A stretch of DNA of 45,588 bases. Source: Ruminococcus sp. (GTDB taxonomy: Bacteria; Bacillota; Clostridia; Oscillospirales; Ruminococcaceae). A model generated the notes under the pieces. The model did not search any database, was not told the DNA's origin, and saw only the letters and a program-made list of their open reading frames with translations. The first letter of the stretch is position 1, and every line of letters starts with the position of its first letter. Both the position numbers and the translations under genes were made by a program. The stretch covers positions 1-45,588 of the forward strand of contig JAFXNC010000010.1 of NCBI GenBank assembly GCA_017529875.1, read 5' to 3'. Positions 35,689-43,948 of this stretch are shown in pieces.

Positions 35689-36921
35689 ATGAAATTCAAT
35701 ACCGCAATACTGCACACCGTCCGCTCCGAGGACACCAACGGCTCTACGCTGCCGCCTATCTATCAGGCCAACGCCTTTGAGTACGAAAGCGCGGAGCAGC
35801 TGGAAAAGGTCTTCAACAACAAGGCGGCGGGCTTTTCCTATACGAGAGCGGGCAACCCGACGGTAGATGCATTTGAGCGGCGAATAGCCGCACTTGAAGG
35901 CGGCATAGGCGCGGCGGCCTGCGCATCGGGGATGTCGGCTGTAACGGCGGCGCTGATGAACATACTGAGGGCGGGCGATGAGGTCATCGTCAGCACAGGG
36001 CTTTTCGGCGGCACCATAGACCTGTTCGAGGATCTCGAAGCCTTCGGGATAGTACCGGTATTTTTGGAGAGCATCACCTATGAAACTGTCACACAGGCAG
36101 TCACCCCGAAGACCAGAGCCGTGTTTACCGAGCTTATCGGCAATCCCCGGCTGGATATCACCGATATCGAAAGCGTCTCAAAGGCCTGCAAGGAGAACGG
36201 TATCCCCCTGCTGGTAGACAGCACCACCGCCACTCCCTATCTTATCAAGCCTCTGAAACACGGCGCGGATATCGTGATACATTCATCATCCAAGTATATA
36301 AACGGCAGCAGCAACTCCATAAGCGGCATCATAGTTGACAGCGGGCGCTTCAAATGGAAAAGCGAGCGTTACCCCGGCTTCGCAGATTATTCAAAGTTCG
36401 GGCCCTTCGCATTCCTCTCGAAGCTGAGAAACGGCATCTGGCGCAATATGGGCGGCTGCGTATCACCGTTCAACGCATATATGAACATCATCGGCCTTGA
36501 GACCTTAGGGCTCCGCATGGAGCGATGTTGTCAGAACGCAAAAGCTCTCGCGGAGTTCCTTGAAACGCAGGAAGGCGTAACGGTCAACTATCCGACCCTT
36601 GGTTCCTCGCCGTATAAGGAGCTTACAGACAGGCTCCTCGGCGGCAAGGGCGGCGCCATACTCACCGTCAGAGCCGGCAGCAGGGAGCGAGCCTACAAGC
36701 TGATAAACAGCCTGAAATACGCATCTATCGCCACCAATATCGGCGACGTCCGCACCCTGGTCATCCACCCGGCAGGGACTATCTACACCCGCCACACCGA
36801 CGAACAGCGGGCAAGCGCGGGAGTCTATGACGACACTGTCCGCGTAAGCGTGGGCATAGAGGACGCAGAAGACCTTATCGCGGATTTCAAACAGGCGATA
36901 GAAGCGCTCGATAAAGATTGA
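35689..36921 (+). CDS. metY: O-acetylhomoserine sulfhydrylase-like PLP enzyme (MetY family)
   Basis: A 410-residue Cys/Met-metabolism PLP enzyme. PLP lysine Lys202 in IHSSSKYINGS; YTRAGNPT, ACASGMSAV and DSTTATPYL are family blocks. It is expected to replace the acetyl group of O-acetylhomoserine (made by MetA) with sulfur, giving homocysteine. Being first in an operon with a ThiS-like carrier, MoeB and JAMM protease, it probably takes sulfur from a carrier thiocarboxylate, as reported for Wolinella succinogenes, rather than from free sulfide. The ATG at 35689 has GTGGTGA upstream. Confidence 0.87.
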   Translation: MKFNTAILHTVRSEDTNGSTLPPIYQANAFEYESAEQLEKVFNNKAAGFSYTRAGNPTVDAFERRIAALEGGIGAAACASGMSAVTAALMNILRAGDEVIVSTGLFGGTIDLFEDLEAFGIVPVFLESITYETVTQAVTPKTRAVFTELIGNPRLDITDIESVSKACKENGIPLLVDSTTATPYLIKPLKHGADIVIHSSSKYINGSSNSISGIIVDSGRFKWKSERYPGFADYSKFGPFAFLSKLRNGIWRNMGGCVSPFNAYMNIIGLETLGLRMERCCQNAKALAEFLETQEGVTVNYPTLGSSPYKELTDRLLGGKGGAILTVRAGSRERAYKLINSLKYASIATNIGDVRTLVIHPAGTIYTRHTDEQRASAGVYDDTVRVSVGIEDAEDLIADFKQAIEALDKD

Positions 36922-36936
36922 AAGAAGGAGAACAAA

Positions 36937-37182
36937 ATGGCAGATTTCAACATTACGGACAGCATCGACATCACCGACGTCACCTGCCCGATAACATTCG
37001 TAAAGACCAAGATAGCCCTTGAGGAGCTGGACGACGGGGACATCCTCTCTGTTAAGCTCAACGACGGCGAGCCCGTTCAGAACGTTCCGAGGAGCGTCAA
37101 GGAGGAGGGGCATAAAGTCCTCAGCCTCACCGATAACGGTGACGGCACCTTCCAGCTTATCATACAGAAGGTCGGTGACTGA
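36937..37182 (+). CDS. TusA-family sulfur carrier
   Basis: An 81-residue TusA/SirA-fold protein. The active Cys17 is in DVTCPITFVKTK, where CPIT replaces the usual CPxP. The rest (LDDGDILSVKLNDGEPVQNV, then PRSVKEEGH) is typical. It likely shuttles persulfide from a desulfurase or rhodanese to the MoeB-activated carrier. AAGGAG site 15 bases after metY; ends one base before the thioredoxin start. Confidence 0.85.
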   Translation: MADFNITDSIDITDVTCPITFVKTKIALEELDDGDILSVKLNDGEPVQNVPRSVKEEGHKVLSLTDNGDGTFQLIIQKVGD

Positions 37183-37183
37183 A

Positions 37184-37501
37184 ATGGCAGAAAGAGTTTC
37201 GGCCGCCGAGTTTGACAGCAAAGTCCTCGCATCGGAAATACCCGTGCTGGTGGATTTCTACTCGGACAGCTGCATTCCCTGCAAACGGCTCTCGCCGGTG
37301 CTGAGCCAACTCGAGAGCGAGTACGCGGGAAGGCTCGGTATAGTCAAGGTCAATGTTAATTTTGAAAGTGAGCTCGTATCGAAGTACGAAGTCCTTGCAG
37401 CACCGACGCTGGTGCTTTTCAAGGACGGCAGCGAGGCAGGACGGCACAGAGGCACCGCCTCCAAGGATGAGCTCATTGAGCTTATAAAATCGCTTGTGTA
37501 A
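37184..37501 (+). CDS. trxA: Thioredoxin with CIPC active site
   Basis: A 105-residue thioredoxin-fold protein. The active site is Cys30-Ile-Pro-Cys33 (DFYSDSCIPCKRLSPVL) instead of CGPC, which should shift its redox potential. The cis-Pro is in VLAAPTLVLF. Together with the reductase-like protein at the operon end it could reduce disulfides and persulfides formed during sulfur transfer. The first three bases follow the tusA stop by one base. Confidence 0.88.
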   Translation: MAERVSAAEFDSKVLASEIPVLVDFYSDSCIPCKRLSPVLSQLESEYAGRLGIVKVNVNFESELVSKYEVLAAPTLVLFKDGSEAGRHRGTASKDELIELIKSLV

Positions 37502-37514
37502 GGAGAAGATCAGT

Positions 37515-37724
37515 ATGAAGATCACAGTAGCAGGAGTTTCAAAAGAAGTTGCAGAGGGGCTGACCGTGGCTCAGCTCGTTATCGACGAGAATGTGGAGAT
37601 GCCCCAGTATGTTACCGTTACCGTCAACGATGATTTTGTTGAGCATGACAGCTTTGAGGGTACAGTTCTCAAAGAGGGAGACAGCGTAGAGTTTCTGTAC
37701 TTTATGGGCGGAGGTGCTGTATAA
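37515..37724 (+). CDS. ThiS-like sulfur carrier with Ala-Val tail after the glycines (HcyS-like)
   Basis: A 69-residue beta-grasp protein. It ends MGGGAV: the thiocarboxylate-forming Gly-Gly is followed by two more residues (Ala68-Val69), so it is made as a precursor. In the Wolinella homocysteine route the carrier HcyS likewise needs its tail removed by the JAMM protease HcyD before adenylation. Here a JAMM protease and a MoeB follow directly. AGGAG precedes the ATG at 37515. The stop shares a base with the moeB start. Confidence 0.85.
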   Translation: MKITVAGVSKEVAEGLTVAQLVIDENVEMPQYVTVTVNDDFVEHDSFEGTVLKEGDSVEFLYFMGGGAV

Positions 37725-38536
37725 TGGCATTCACCAACGAACAGATAGAGCGCTATTCAAGGCACATCATCCTCAAAGAGGTGGGCGCCAAGGGGCAGAA
37801 GAAGCTGCTCAATGCCAAGGTGCTTATCATCGGAGCCGGCGGCTTGGGCGCTCCGACAGCGATGTATCTTGCGGCGGCAGGCGTGGGAACTATCGGCATC
37901 GCGGACGCTGACGAGGTGGATCTTTCCAATCTGCAAAGACAGATCATCCACCAGACCGCTGATGTGGGCAAGCCGAAAGTCCTGTCTGCAAAGGAGACCA
38001 TGGAGGCCATGAATCCCGACGTCAAGGTCATCCCCTACCACGAGTTCATCACCAGCGAGAACATCCTCGACATCATCAAGGACTATGATTTCATCATCGA
38101 CGGCACCGACAACTTCCCGGCTAAGTTCCTGATAAACGACGCCTGCGTAATGGCGGGCAAGCCCTTTTCCCACGCGGGCATCATCCGCTTCCAGGGTCAG
38201 CTCATGACCTACGTTCCCGGACAGGGTCCCTGCTACCGCTGCGTATTCAAGGAGCCGCCACCGAAGGACGCCGTACCCACCTGCAAGCAGGCGGGAGTTA
38301 TCGGCGCTATGGGCGGAGTGATCGGAAGCCTTCAGGCTATGGAGGCGGTCAAGTATATCCTGGGTGTGGGCGAGCTGCTGACCGGATATCTGCTGACCTA
38401 CGACGCGCTGAAAATGCAGTTCCGTAAAGTCAAGCTCCCGGCTGACACCCACAACTGCGCCGTCTGCGGAGATCACCCGACCATAACAAAGCTCATCGAC
38501 TATGAACAGGCAGAATGTGACGGTGTCGGACTATGA
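37724..38536 (+). CDS. MoeB/ThiF-type carrier-adenylating enzyme
   Basis: A 270-residue E1-like enzyme. ATP site LIIGAGGLGAPTA (about 34-46), NLQRQI arginine finger, GTDNFPAK, and zinc pairs CYRC and CAVCG. It would adenylate the exposed glycine of the small carrier so that sulfide or a persulfide can convert it to a thiocarboxylate. Close in sequence to the MoeB domain of the fusion at 31433 (RYSRH.., AAAGVGT, NLQRQ), suggesting duplication. Overlaps both neighbours by 1 and 4 bases. Confidence 0.9.
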   Translation: MAFTNEQIERYSRHIILKEVGAKGQKKLLNAKVLIIGAGGLGAPTAMYLAAAGVGTIGIADADEVDLSNLQRQIIHQTADVGKPKVLSAKETMEAMNPDVKVIPYHEFITSENILDIIKDYDFIIDGTDNFPAKFLINDACVMAGKPFSHAGIIRFQGQLMTYVPGQGPCYRCVFKEPPPKDAVPTCKQAGVIGAMGGVIGSLQAMEAVKYILGVGELLTGYLLTYDALKMQFRKVKLPADTHNCAVCGDHPTITKLIDYEQAECDGVGL

Positions 38537-38946
38537 TAAAGCTCAGAAAAAGCGACTACGAAAAGATAGTCGCACACGCAAAAAAAGAAGCCCCCGTGGA
38601 GGCCTGCGGTCTTATCGCGGGTGAGCTTGAGGGCGGGGACAAGATCGTTAAGAAGGTCTACATTCTCACCAACATCGACCACGCCGAGGAGCATTTCACT
38701 CTCGACCCGAGAGAGCAGCTCAAAGCGGTGAAGGATATGCGGGCAGAGGGGCTCATCCCTCTCGGCAACTGGCATTCCCACCCCGTCTCCCCCTCCCGCC
38801 CTTCGGATGAGGACAAGCGCCTTGCCTACGACAGCAGCGCAAGCTACATGATACTGTCCCTCATGGAGGAGGAGCCTGTGCTCAACTCCTTCCACATCGA
38901 GGGCGACAAGGCTGAGAAAGAACAGCTCGTCATAGCTGACGAGTGA
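38533..38946 (+). CDS. JAMM metalloprotease (Mec/HcyD-like)
   Basis: A 137-residue zinc peptidase of the MPN/JAMM type. The complete motif is present: Glu23 (VEACG), His81-Ser-His83-Pro, Ser91 and Asp94 (H-x-H-x7-S-x2-D). Relatives trim sulfur-carrier precursors (HcyD) or release an amino acid from a carrier (Mec in the CysO pathway). Here the obvious substrate is the carrier at 37515 ending Gly-Gly-Ala-Val; the internal Gly-Gly of the fusion at 31433 is a second candidate. The ATG overlaps the moeB stop by 4 bases. Confidence 0.88.
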   Translation: MIKLRKSDYEKIVAHAKKEAPVEACGLIAGELEGGDKIVKKVYILTNIDHAEEHFTLDPREQLKAVKDMRAEGLIPLGNWHSHPVSPSRPSDEDKRLAYDSSASYMILSLMEEEPVLNSFHIEGDKAEKEQLVIADE

Positions 38947-38957
38947 ACATAACAACT

Positions 38958-39860
38958 ATGTTTGATCTTATTATACTCGGCAGCGGCCCCGCAGGACTTA
39001 CGGCATCTATCTACGCCGCCCGTGCGGGGCTTCGCTTTACCGTTATCGAAAAGGAATACATGGGCACCGGGCAGATCGCCTACGCCGAGCGGGTGGACAA
39101 TTACCCGGGATTTTACGGCTTAGACGGCTATACTCTCGGTGAGAAATTCCGCGAGCACGCCGAAGCTCTCGGCACCAAATTTAACGAGGGCAAGGTGACA
39201 GCACTTGCAAATGCCGACGGCGTATGGAGCATAACCTTTTCTGACGGCTGCACCACCCAAACGAAAGCCGTGATATACGCACTGGGGGCGTCGCCGCGGA
39301 AGCTCGGGATCCCCGGAGAGGCGGAGCTCACAGGCAGGGGCGTGTCCTACTGTGCCCTCTGTGACGGAGCGTTTTTCGCAGGAAAGGCTGTGGCCGTTAT
39401 CGGCGGAGGAGACACCGCCCTGTCGGACGCGCTTTATCTTTCCAAGTCTGCAGAGAAGGTGTATCTCGTACACCGCAGAGATACATTCAGAGCCAACAAG
39501 GCTCTGACCGACAAGGTGCTTGCCGTACCGAATATCCAGCCGGTGTATAATGCCGTTCCGGCGGAGATCATAGGCACGGATAAAGTCACGAGGTTAAGGC
39601 TCTCAGATGGGGAGCTTGCGGTCGAGGGTGTGTTCATAGCGATCGGAACCGTGCCGAACACCAAACTGCTTGACGGTCTCTCCGTCCTTGACGGGTACGG
39701 TTATATCAGAGCCGGCGAGGACGGCGTCACCCCGGCAGAGGGGCTTTTCGCCGCAGGAGATGTGCGCACCAAAGCTGTCCGGCAGGTCATCACCGCCGCC
39801 GCAGACGGCGCCAACGCCGTAAACTCGGTTTGCATATACCTAAACAGCCTGACGGGGTGA
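38958..39860 (+). CDS. trxB: Thioredoxin reductase-like flavoprotein
   Basis: A 300-residue two-domain FAD/NAD(P)H oxidoreductase. FAD site FDLIILGSGPAGLTASIYAA (start), redox pair Cys132-Ala-Leu-Cys135 (SYCALCDGAFF), NAD(P)H site VAVIGGGDTALSDALYL (about 148-164) and closing FAAGDV. The ATG at 38958 places the FAD motif at the very N-terminus; an in-frame GTG at 38943 has no better site. Expected partner: the CIPC thioredoxin in the same operon. Last gene of the operon. Confidence 0.88.
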   Translation: MFDLIILGSGPAGLTASIYAARAGLRFTVIEKEYMGTGQIAYAERVDNYPGFYGLDGYTLGEKFREHAEALGTKFNEGKVTALANADGVWSITFSDGCTTQTKAVIYALGASPRKLGIPGEAELTGRGVSYCALCDGAFFAGKAVAVIGGGDTALSDALYLSKSAEKVYLVHRRDTFRANKALTDKVLAVPNIQPVYNAVPAEIIGTDKVTRLRLSDGELAVEGVFIAIGTVPNTKLLDGLSVLDGYGYIRAGEDGVTPAEGLFAAGDVRTKAVRQVITAAADGANAVNSVCIYLNSLTG

Positions 39861-39881
39861 CAGGGGCGTTTTTTATGATGA

Positions 39882-39918
39882 ATAAAGATCGCAGCGGGAT
39901 CTGTCCGATGCGGTCTTG
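39882..39918 (+). terminator. Possible hairpin terminator after trxB
   Basis: AAGATCGCA and TGCGGTCTT can pair over 9 bp, but only a weak T content follows. It resembles the arms of the 27450 terminator. Confidence 0.45.
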
Positions 39919-39953
39919 GCCTTTGTGATCAGTCATCAACATCACCCTGCCCT

Positions 39954-40025
39954 CAGGTGCCAGTGTTCGCAAGGACGTGAAAGACTCCGCAGGAGGCTTT
40001 GTTCAACGTCCCTTCACCTGCACCA
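39954..40025 (+). repeat. tRNA-Leu 3'-half-like element, copy 3
   Basis: CAGGTG, a hairpin GTTC-GCAA-GGAC, a second hairpin AAAGACTCC-GC-AGGAGGCTTT, TTCAACGTCCC, CACCTG, CACCA. Compared with copies 1 and 2 the first hairpin swaps an A-T for a T-A pair, and the second keeps pairing with a different sequence. It lies at the edge between the sulfur island and the AT-rich integrase region, so it may be an attachment-site copy. Confidence 0.6.
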
Positions 40026-40027
40026 CA

Positions 40028-40057
40028 AAAGCCCGTATTTACGGGCTTTTTCTTTTG
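40028..40057 (+). terminator. Terminator after tRNA-like copy 3
   Basis: Same stem as at 224 (AAAGCCCGTA / TACGGGCTTT) and the same TCTTTTGCC tail. Confidence 0.8.
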
Positions 40058-40088
40058 CCATCTTGATTTTCATCCATATAAACAGTTG

Positions 40089-40132
40089 AGGCAGACGCAC
40101 AAGGTATAGCCAGTGCGTCTGCCTGTTTTTTA
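40089..40132 (+). terminator. Hairpin with T-run in the boundary region
   Basis: A perfect 12-bp stem AGGCAGACGCAC / GTGCGTCTGCCT with a 12-nt loop and GTTTTTT. No gene precedes it. The stretch from here to 40270 holds nothing else recognisable. Confidence 0.7.
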
Positions 40133-40275
40133 CGTATTTTTGCGGTTTAATATTCTTTAAAAACTGACATATCGGGTTGGGAAACGATACGACTTCAAAT
40201 GGAGATTTTTTTTTAAAAAGTCATAGAGAGCGTTTTGTTTCCTCATGATTTGGTAAATAGAGTATCTTCCATTTA

Positions 40276-40575
40276 TCAGTTTTTCTTAAACGTTTCTGTA
40301 TACGCCCTTGCTGCATTGACAGCAAATTCCCGGCATTCCTCGGCCAGTTCAACGGGTCTAACGATCACGGCCTCACATCCGAAACGAGAAAAATAATATT
40401 TAGCCTGACGTTTGGTGCACTTATAGTCAGCTTCGGTATCTTCATTTACAATATCAAACGCGTCCTCTTTAACTGGTCGTAAATCGGTCGTAAATATCGA
40501 CTTACAGGGTCAAAACCCCACGCTATTACAGCGTTTTTCAGTCGATACTCTTCATCGTCGGGATTTGCACCTGGT
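40276..40575 (-). pseudogene. Remnant of a regulator-like gene (possible WYL-domain C-terminus), frameshifted
   Basis: On the minus strand the frame ending at the stop 40276-40278 reads CTKRQAKYYFSRFGCEAVIV and continues to NAARAYTETFKKN, which fits the C-terminus of WYL-type transcription factors (FG..A.V..P..L.EE...). A one-base shift near 40466 (AAAGAG) connects it to an upstream frame with DDEEYRLKNAVIAWGFDPV. There is no start or HTH. The family call is tentative. Confidence 0.35.
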
Positions 40576-40731
40576 ATATGTATACCCCTCGCAAACCACG
40601 TAAATACGGGCTTTTTGAGACATCGCATTTTTGCAGTCCAAAAAATGAAGTCGATGATCTTCTCATAAATTCTTATATTTTCTCATATTTTACTGTCGAA
40701 ATTTCGTAAAAATCTTCGTATTCTTCGTCAG

Positions 40732-41994
40732 TTATCTGATCCTGAAGCACCCTTCGATGTCTTCAAAACTGTGCTTTACTATCCTGTCCTGAACCTCATT
40801 ATAGATGTCCATAGTCGTATGAATATCACGGTGCCCCATAACCTCTTGAATCACGGATACATTTGTTATATTCTCACAGATCCTTGTACAAAAAGTATGT
40901 CTGAGATTATGAGCACTAAAATGCGGCATCAGTTCGGTTTTTCTGCTGTTATTCTGAGCATCAAGAGTTTCTTTGAAATTATAGTCCTCAATAATACGTG
41001 TAAAAGCTTTGTTTATGCTGTTTGGCAGGTACAGACTATTGTAGCGATTGGTCAGAACAAATCCTGACTTTCCTTCAAACTCGATCATAACACCCGTTTT
41101 CTTCTGCTCTTCAAGTATTTCATTAAGAACCGCCTGAACATCATCGAACATCGGTATTTTTCTCACACCTGCATCTGTTTTAGGTGTTGAGATGTGAAGT
41201 CTGCACTTTCCATCTAAATCCTTGTGATAAGTCAGCGTGTGGTCGATAGTTATGATCTTATTATCAAAATCAATATTGTCCCAGCAAAGCCCGGTCAGCT
41301 CACCTATCCTGCACCCGGTACCAAGCAGCAGCGTGAAAATCCTCTGCCACTTTTTGTATTGAGGGTTATCATCAAGAAAGCTCAGAAATTTTTCTTGCTG
41401 ATCAAGAGTCAGGGAATGACGCTTAGGTGTGACCCAACCGGTAGTCTTTTTGATCTCACCTATTATGCCGTCAGCCGGATTTGAAGGTATAACTCCATCT
41501 CTCACAGCCATTTTAAGCGCCGGATGTATCGTGTTGTGTATCGTTTCAAGCGTGTTGATCTTTAATCCTCCATCATTTATCAGCTCTAAATAGAATTGCA
41601 AGAGTTCACTGTAATGAATCTCGGAAAGCTTTTTCTTTCCGAAGTTCTTCCTTACGAATGTGTTATACATATACTTGTAGTTTTCGTAAGTAGTTTGTTT
41701 CAGATATGTTTTAGTAGAAAGATAAAGATCCACTCTGTCGTTAAGCGTTGAAACATAAGCATCATGATAGCTCAAATTCTTTGCGATCCTGTCTTGAATC
41801 TCCCTTTCCATTTCTCTGAGGGATTTTGTTAGCTTTCTGCCTCTTGTACATTTATCATTTTCTGTCAGTCGGTAGCTGTACACGCTGTGAGTAACACCGT
41901 TTTCCCGATACTTATACTCGTACCTGCCGTCTTTACGCTGATGCTCCCCTGTTCTGAGGATCCTGTTTTTATTATCTCTTCGTTCTTTAACCAT
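40732..41994 (-). CDS. int: Tn916-type tyrosine integrase
   Basis: A 420-residue site-specific recombinase. The N-terminal AP2-like arm-binding domain (about 10-65) is followed by a SAM-like core-binding domain (about 80-175) and the catalytic domain. All active-site residues are present: Arg229 (GTGCRIGEL), His362 and Arg365 (HNLRHTF), His388 (MGHRD) and nucleophile Tyr398. GGAG precedes the ATG. It is separated from tRNA-like copy 3 by 700 bases and starts the AT-rich accessory segment, so it probably drove its integration. No excisionase gene is visible. Confidence 0.9.
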   Translation of the reverse strand: MVKERRDNKNRILRTGEHQRKDGRYEYKYRENGVTHSVYSYRLTENDKCTRGRKLTKSLREMEREIQDRIAKNLSYHDAYVSTLNDRVDLYLSTKTYLKQTTYENYKYMYNTFVRKNFGKKKLSEIHYSELLQFYLELINDGGLKINTLETIHNTIHPALKMAVRDGVIPSNPADGIIGEIKKTTGWVTPKRHSLTLDQQEKFLSFLDDNPQYKKWQRIFTLLLGTGCRIGELTGLCWDNIDFDNKIITIDHTLTYHKDLDGKCRLHISTPKTDAGVRKIPMFDDVQAVLNEILEEQKKTGVMIEFEGKSGFVLTNRYNSLYLPNSINKAFTRIIEDYNFKETLDAQNNSRKTELMPHFSAHNLRHTFCTRICENITNVSVIQEVMGHRDIHTTMDIYNEVQDRIVKHSFEDIEGCFRIR

Positions 41995-42145
41995 TTTTAC
42001 TCCTTTCGTAAGTTAAAGAATCCGGAGATGTACTTCATTTTTTTACTATCTTATTATAGCATACTTTTGGGTGGTTGGCAAGTACTTAAAACGATAATAA
42101 TGCTTTTATACACAAAGAGCTGCGTTAAATCTACAAGCAGCTGTA

Positions 42146-42676
42146 TTATTTGAGTATATCCGCGAGAAACAATTCGTCCCTGTTATGAGCCTTGATCCTT
42201 TTGTATTCCCGTATCGCATCAGTAAGGCTGTCAATACTTTCGCCAAAATAATCCCGATAGAACGCTGAGCTGTTATCATATCTCTTTTTACCAAGATAAA
42301 TATTCCTTTTTGCATATTCTTTCGGGGTGTACTGCTTTTGATGTTCGTAATCTGCCGTCAAGCCTTCTGCGATAATAAGCAGCATTTCAAGCTCGGGTTT
42401 GGTGCAATACTTTTCAATTGCTTGTATTTTATGCTGAATATCCTTTGGCAGCTTCAGCTTGTCAGTCTGAGTATCTCCAACACGCATTATCAGAACATCA
42501 TTACCCGGATAGAGTCCAAGCTCTGTATAGACCTGAGTTCCTGATCTGATCTGTCTTGCATGAAACGGTGTCAAGCCGAGCAGATCGTCTTCTGTAAAGA
42601 TAAAAGCATCATTTTCAAGCAATATCCTAACTATTTCCAATTCGTTAGAGCCTTCACACATTATCAAGCGTTTCAT
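42146..42676 (-). CDS. Small partner of the ATPase, possible TOPRIM-like nuclease
   Basis: A 176-residue soluble protein starting KRLIMCEGSNELEIVRILLE. The strand-then-Glu-Gly pattern (CEGSNE) is like the first motif of TOPRIM or RloB/DUF4435-type proteins; VLIMRVGDTQTDKL could hold the acidic second motif. The match is by pattern only and the protein is short for those families. It overlaps the ATPase gene by 4 bases (ATGA), so the two work as a pair. Likely role by analogy is effector of an abortive-infection or anti-plasmid system. Confidence 0.55.
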   Translation of the reverse strand: MKRLIMCEGSNELEIVRILLENDAFIFTEDDLLGLTPFHARQIRSGTQVYTELGLYPGNDVLIMRVGDTQTDKLKLPKDIQHKIQAIEKYCTKPELEMLLIIAEGLTADYEHQKQYTPKEYAKRNIYLGKKRYDNSSAFYRDYFGESIDSLTDAIREYKRIKAHNRDELFLADILK

Positions 42677-43791
42677 TTTTTCAGCACCTTCTTTAACTTC
42701 ATTAGTGCCTCGTAATTAACCGCTGTCTGGAAAGCATTATTATAATATTGCTTGCTTTTCAGCAATTCGTTTCTTATATCATATTTCAGATACATATTTT
42801 CTAAAGTAACCTTGTCATCAGCCTTGCAAATCCAGATATTGTCCTGCCTGCCCATCTGATCGAGCACTTCACAGTAGTGAGTAGAGAATATTAGTGATGC
42901 ACCATGCTTATTGACGGTCTTATCCTTGTACAGCACAAGAAGATTATCGACAAGGGTTTTATGGAAATTATTCTCTATCTCGTCGATTATAAGGTCAAAG
43001 CCTTCTTTGAGAGAAGCCGCAGCAAGAATATAAAGAAGCAAGCCTCGTGTAGTTCCGCTTGAAAGAATGTACACAAGCTGTGTATCCGAGAGCGTTTTTT
43101 CCTCATTTTTGAGCTTTAACAGATAATTATGATCATCAAGCCTTTTCAGAGCCAAAATGTTCTCATCAAAGATCCTGAAAATATCCTCAAGGACTTCGCT
43201 GCCTATCTTGTAATTCTTCATTGCCTTAAAAGCAAGGTCATAGCTGTTCTCTTTTGAGATATATCCGTCAAAATACAGTGCATAGGTCTTTTTTGATTTT
43301 AGAACAAAGAAAATGTTTGAAGTGTCCTCCGGAAGCTCTCCTATCTCGGTAAGCTCCTCATAAGAATCCGTATCAAGAACATTTTTTGCATTTGATTTAA
43401 AATACGGCTGCACATATATATGCTCATTCTTAAATGCCGCCTTATTTCCAAGATTCTTGTCATTTTCAAGCTCAGTTGTATAGCGATACAGCGCCCCTTC
43501 ATGATAGAAAATCATTTCAATGGATATTCCGTCATAAGAATAATGCTTTCCTTCAAGCCTGAATTCACCTAAAATAGAGTAGCAGCAATCAAGCAGCTCC
43601 AGAGCGCTTGTCTTACCCGATGCATTCTTTCCCACAAAAGCCATAGAATTGTAGGCATAAAGTCCCGGTGCGACCTCTTGCAGCTCATATTCCTTATCTT
43701 CAGATGTTTTTTTCGACTTTGGTACAAGGTCAATTGTATAATTCTCGCAGCAATTCTTAAAGCCACAGGCTTTTACATACAGAAGTTTCAA
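42673..43791 (-). CDS. AAA-type ATPase of a probable defence pair
   Basis: A 372-residue ABC/SMC-like ATPase of the AAA_15/AAA_21 (OLD, RloA, AbiL) group. Walker A GKNASGKTS (about 54-62), Walker B LIIDEIENNF with catalytic Glu (near 266) and switch His in FSTHYCEV. LSSGTTRG before Walker B is the signature-like segment. There are no membrane segments. It starts at a TTG after AGGAGG. Such ATPases with a small nuclease partner are common anti-phage modules; which named system, if any, cannot be decided here. Confidence 0.8.
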   Translation of the reverse strand: MKLLYVKACGFKNCCENYTIDLVPKSKKTSEDKEYELQEVAPGLYAYNSMAFVGKNASGKTSALELLDCCYSILGEFRLEGKHYSYDGISIEMIFYHEGALYRYTTELENDKNLGNKAAFKNEHIYVQPYFKSNAKNVLDTDSYEELTEIGELPEDTSNIFFVLKSKKTYALYFDGYISKENSYDLAFKAMKNYKIGSEVLEDIFRIFDENILALKRLDDHNYLLKLKNEEKTLSDTQLVYILSSGTTRGLLLYILAAASLKEGFDLIIDEIENNFHKTLVDNLLVLYKDKTVNKHGASLIFSTHYCEVLDQMGRQDNIWICKADDKVTLENMYLKYDIRNELLKSKQYYNNAFQTAVNYEALMKLKKVLKK

Positions 43792-43910
43792 TCAAATCGC
43801 CTCCTTTGTTTATTAGTATATCATATTATCGCATTTTGAACAATATTTTCGTTTGAATTTAGTTGTAAATTTTGTGTGAATATCAAATTGAGATTATCGG
43901 GTGTAGAAAT

Positions 43911-43945
43911 AAAAGCGGAAGAATTATCCTCCGCTTTTATTATTT
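43911..43945. terminator. Bidirectional terminator beside the hsdS-linked recombinase
   Basis: AAAAGCGGA and TCCGCTTTT form the stem, with T- and A-rich sides. It ends the recombinase gene read from the right. Confidence 0.75.
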
Positions 43946-43948
43946 TAA

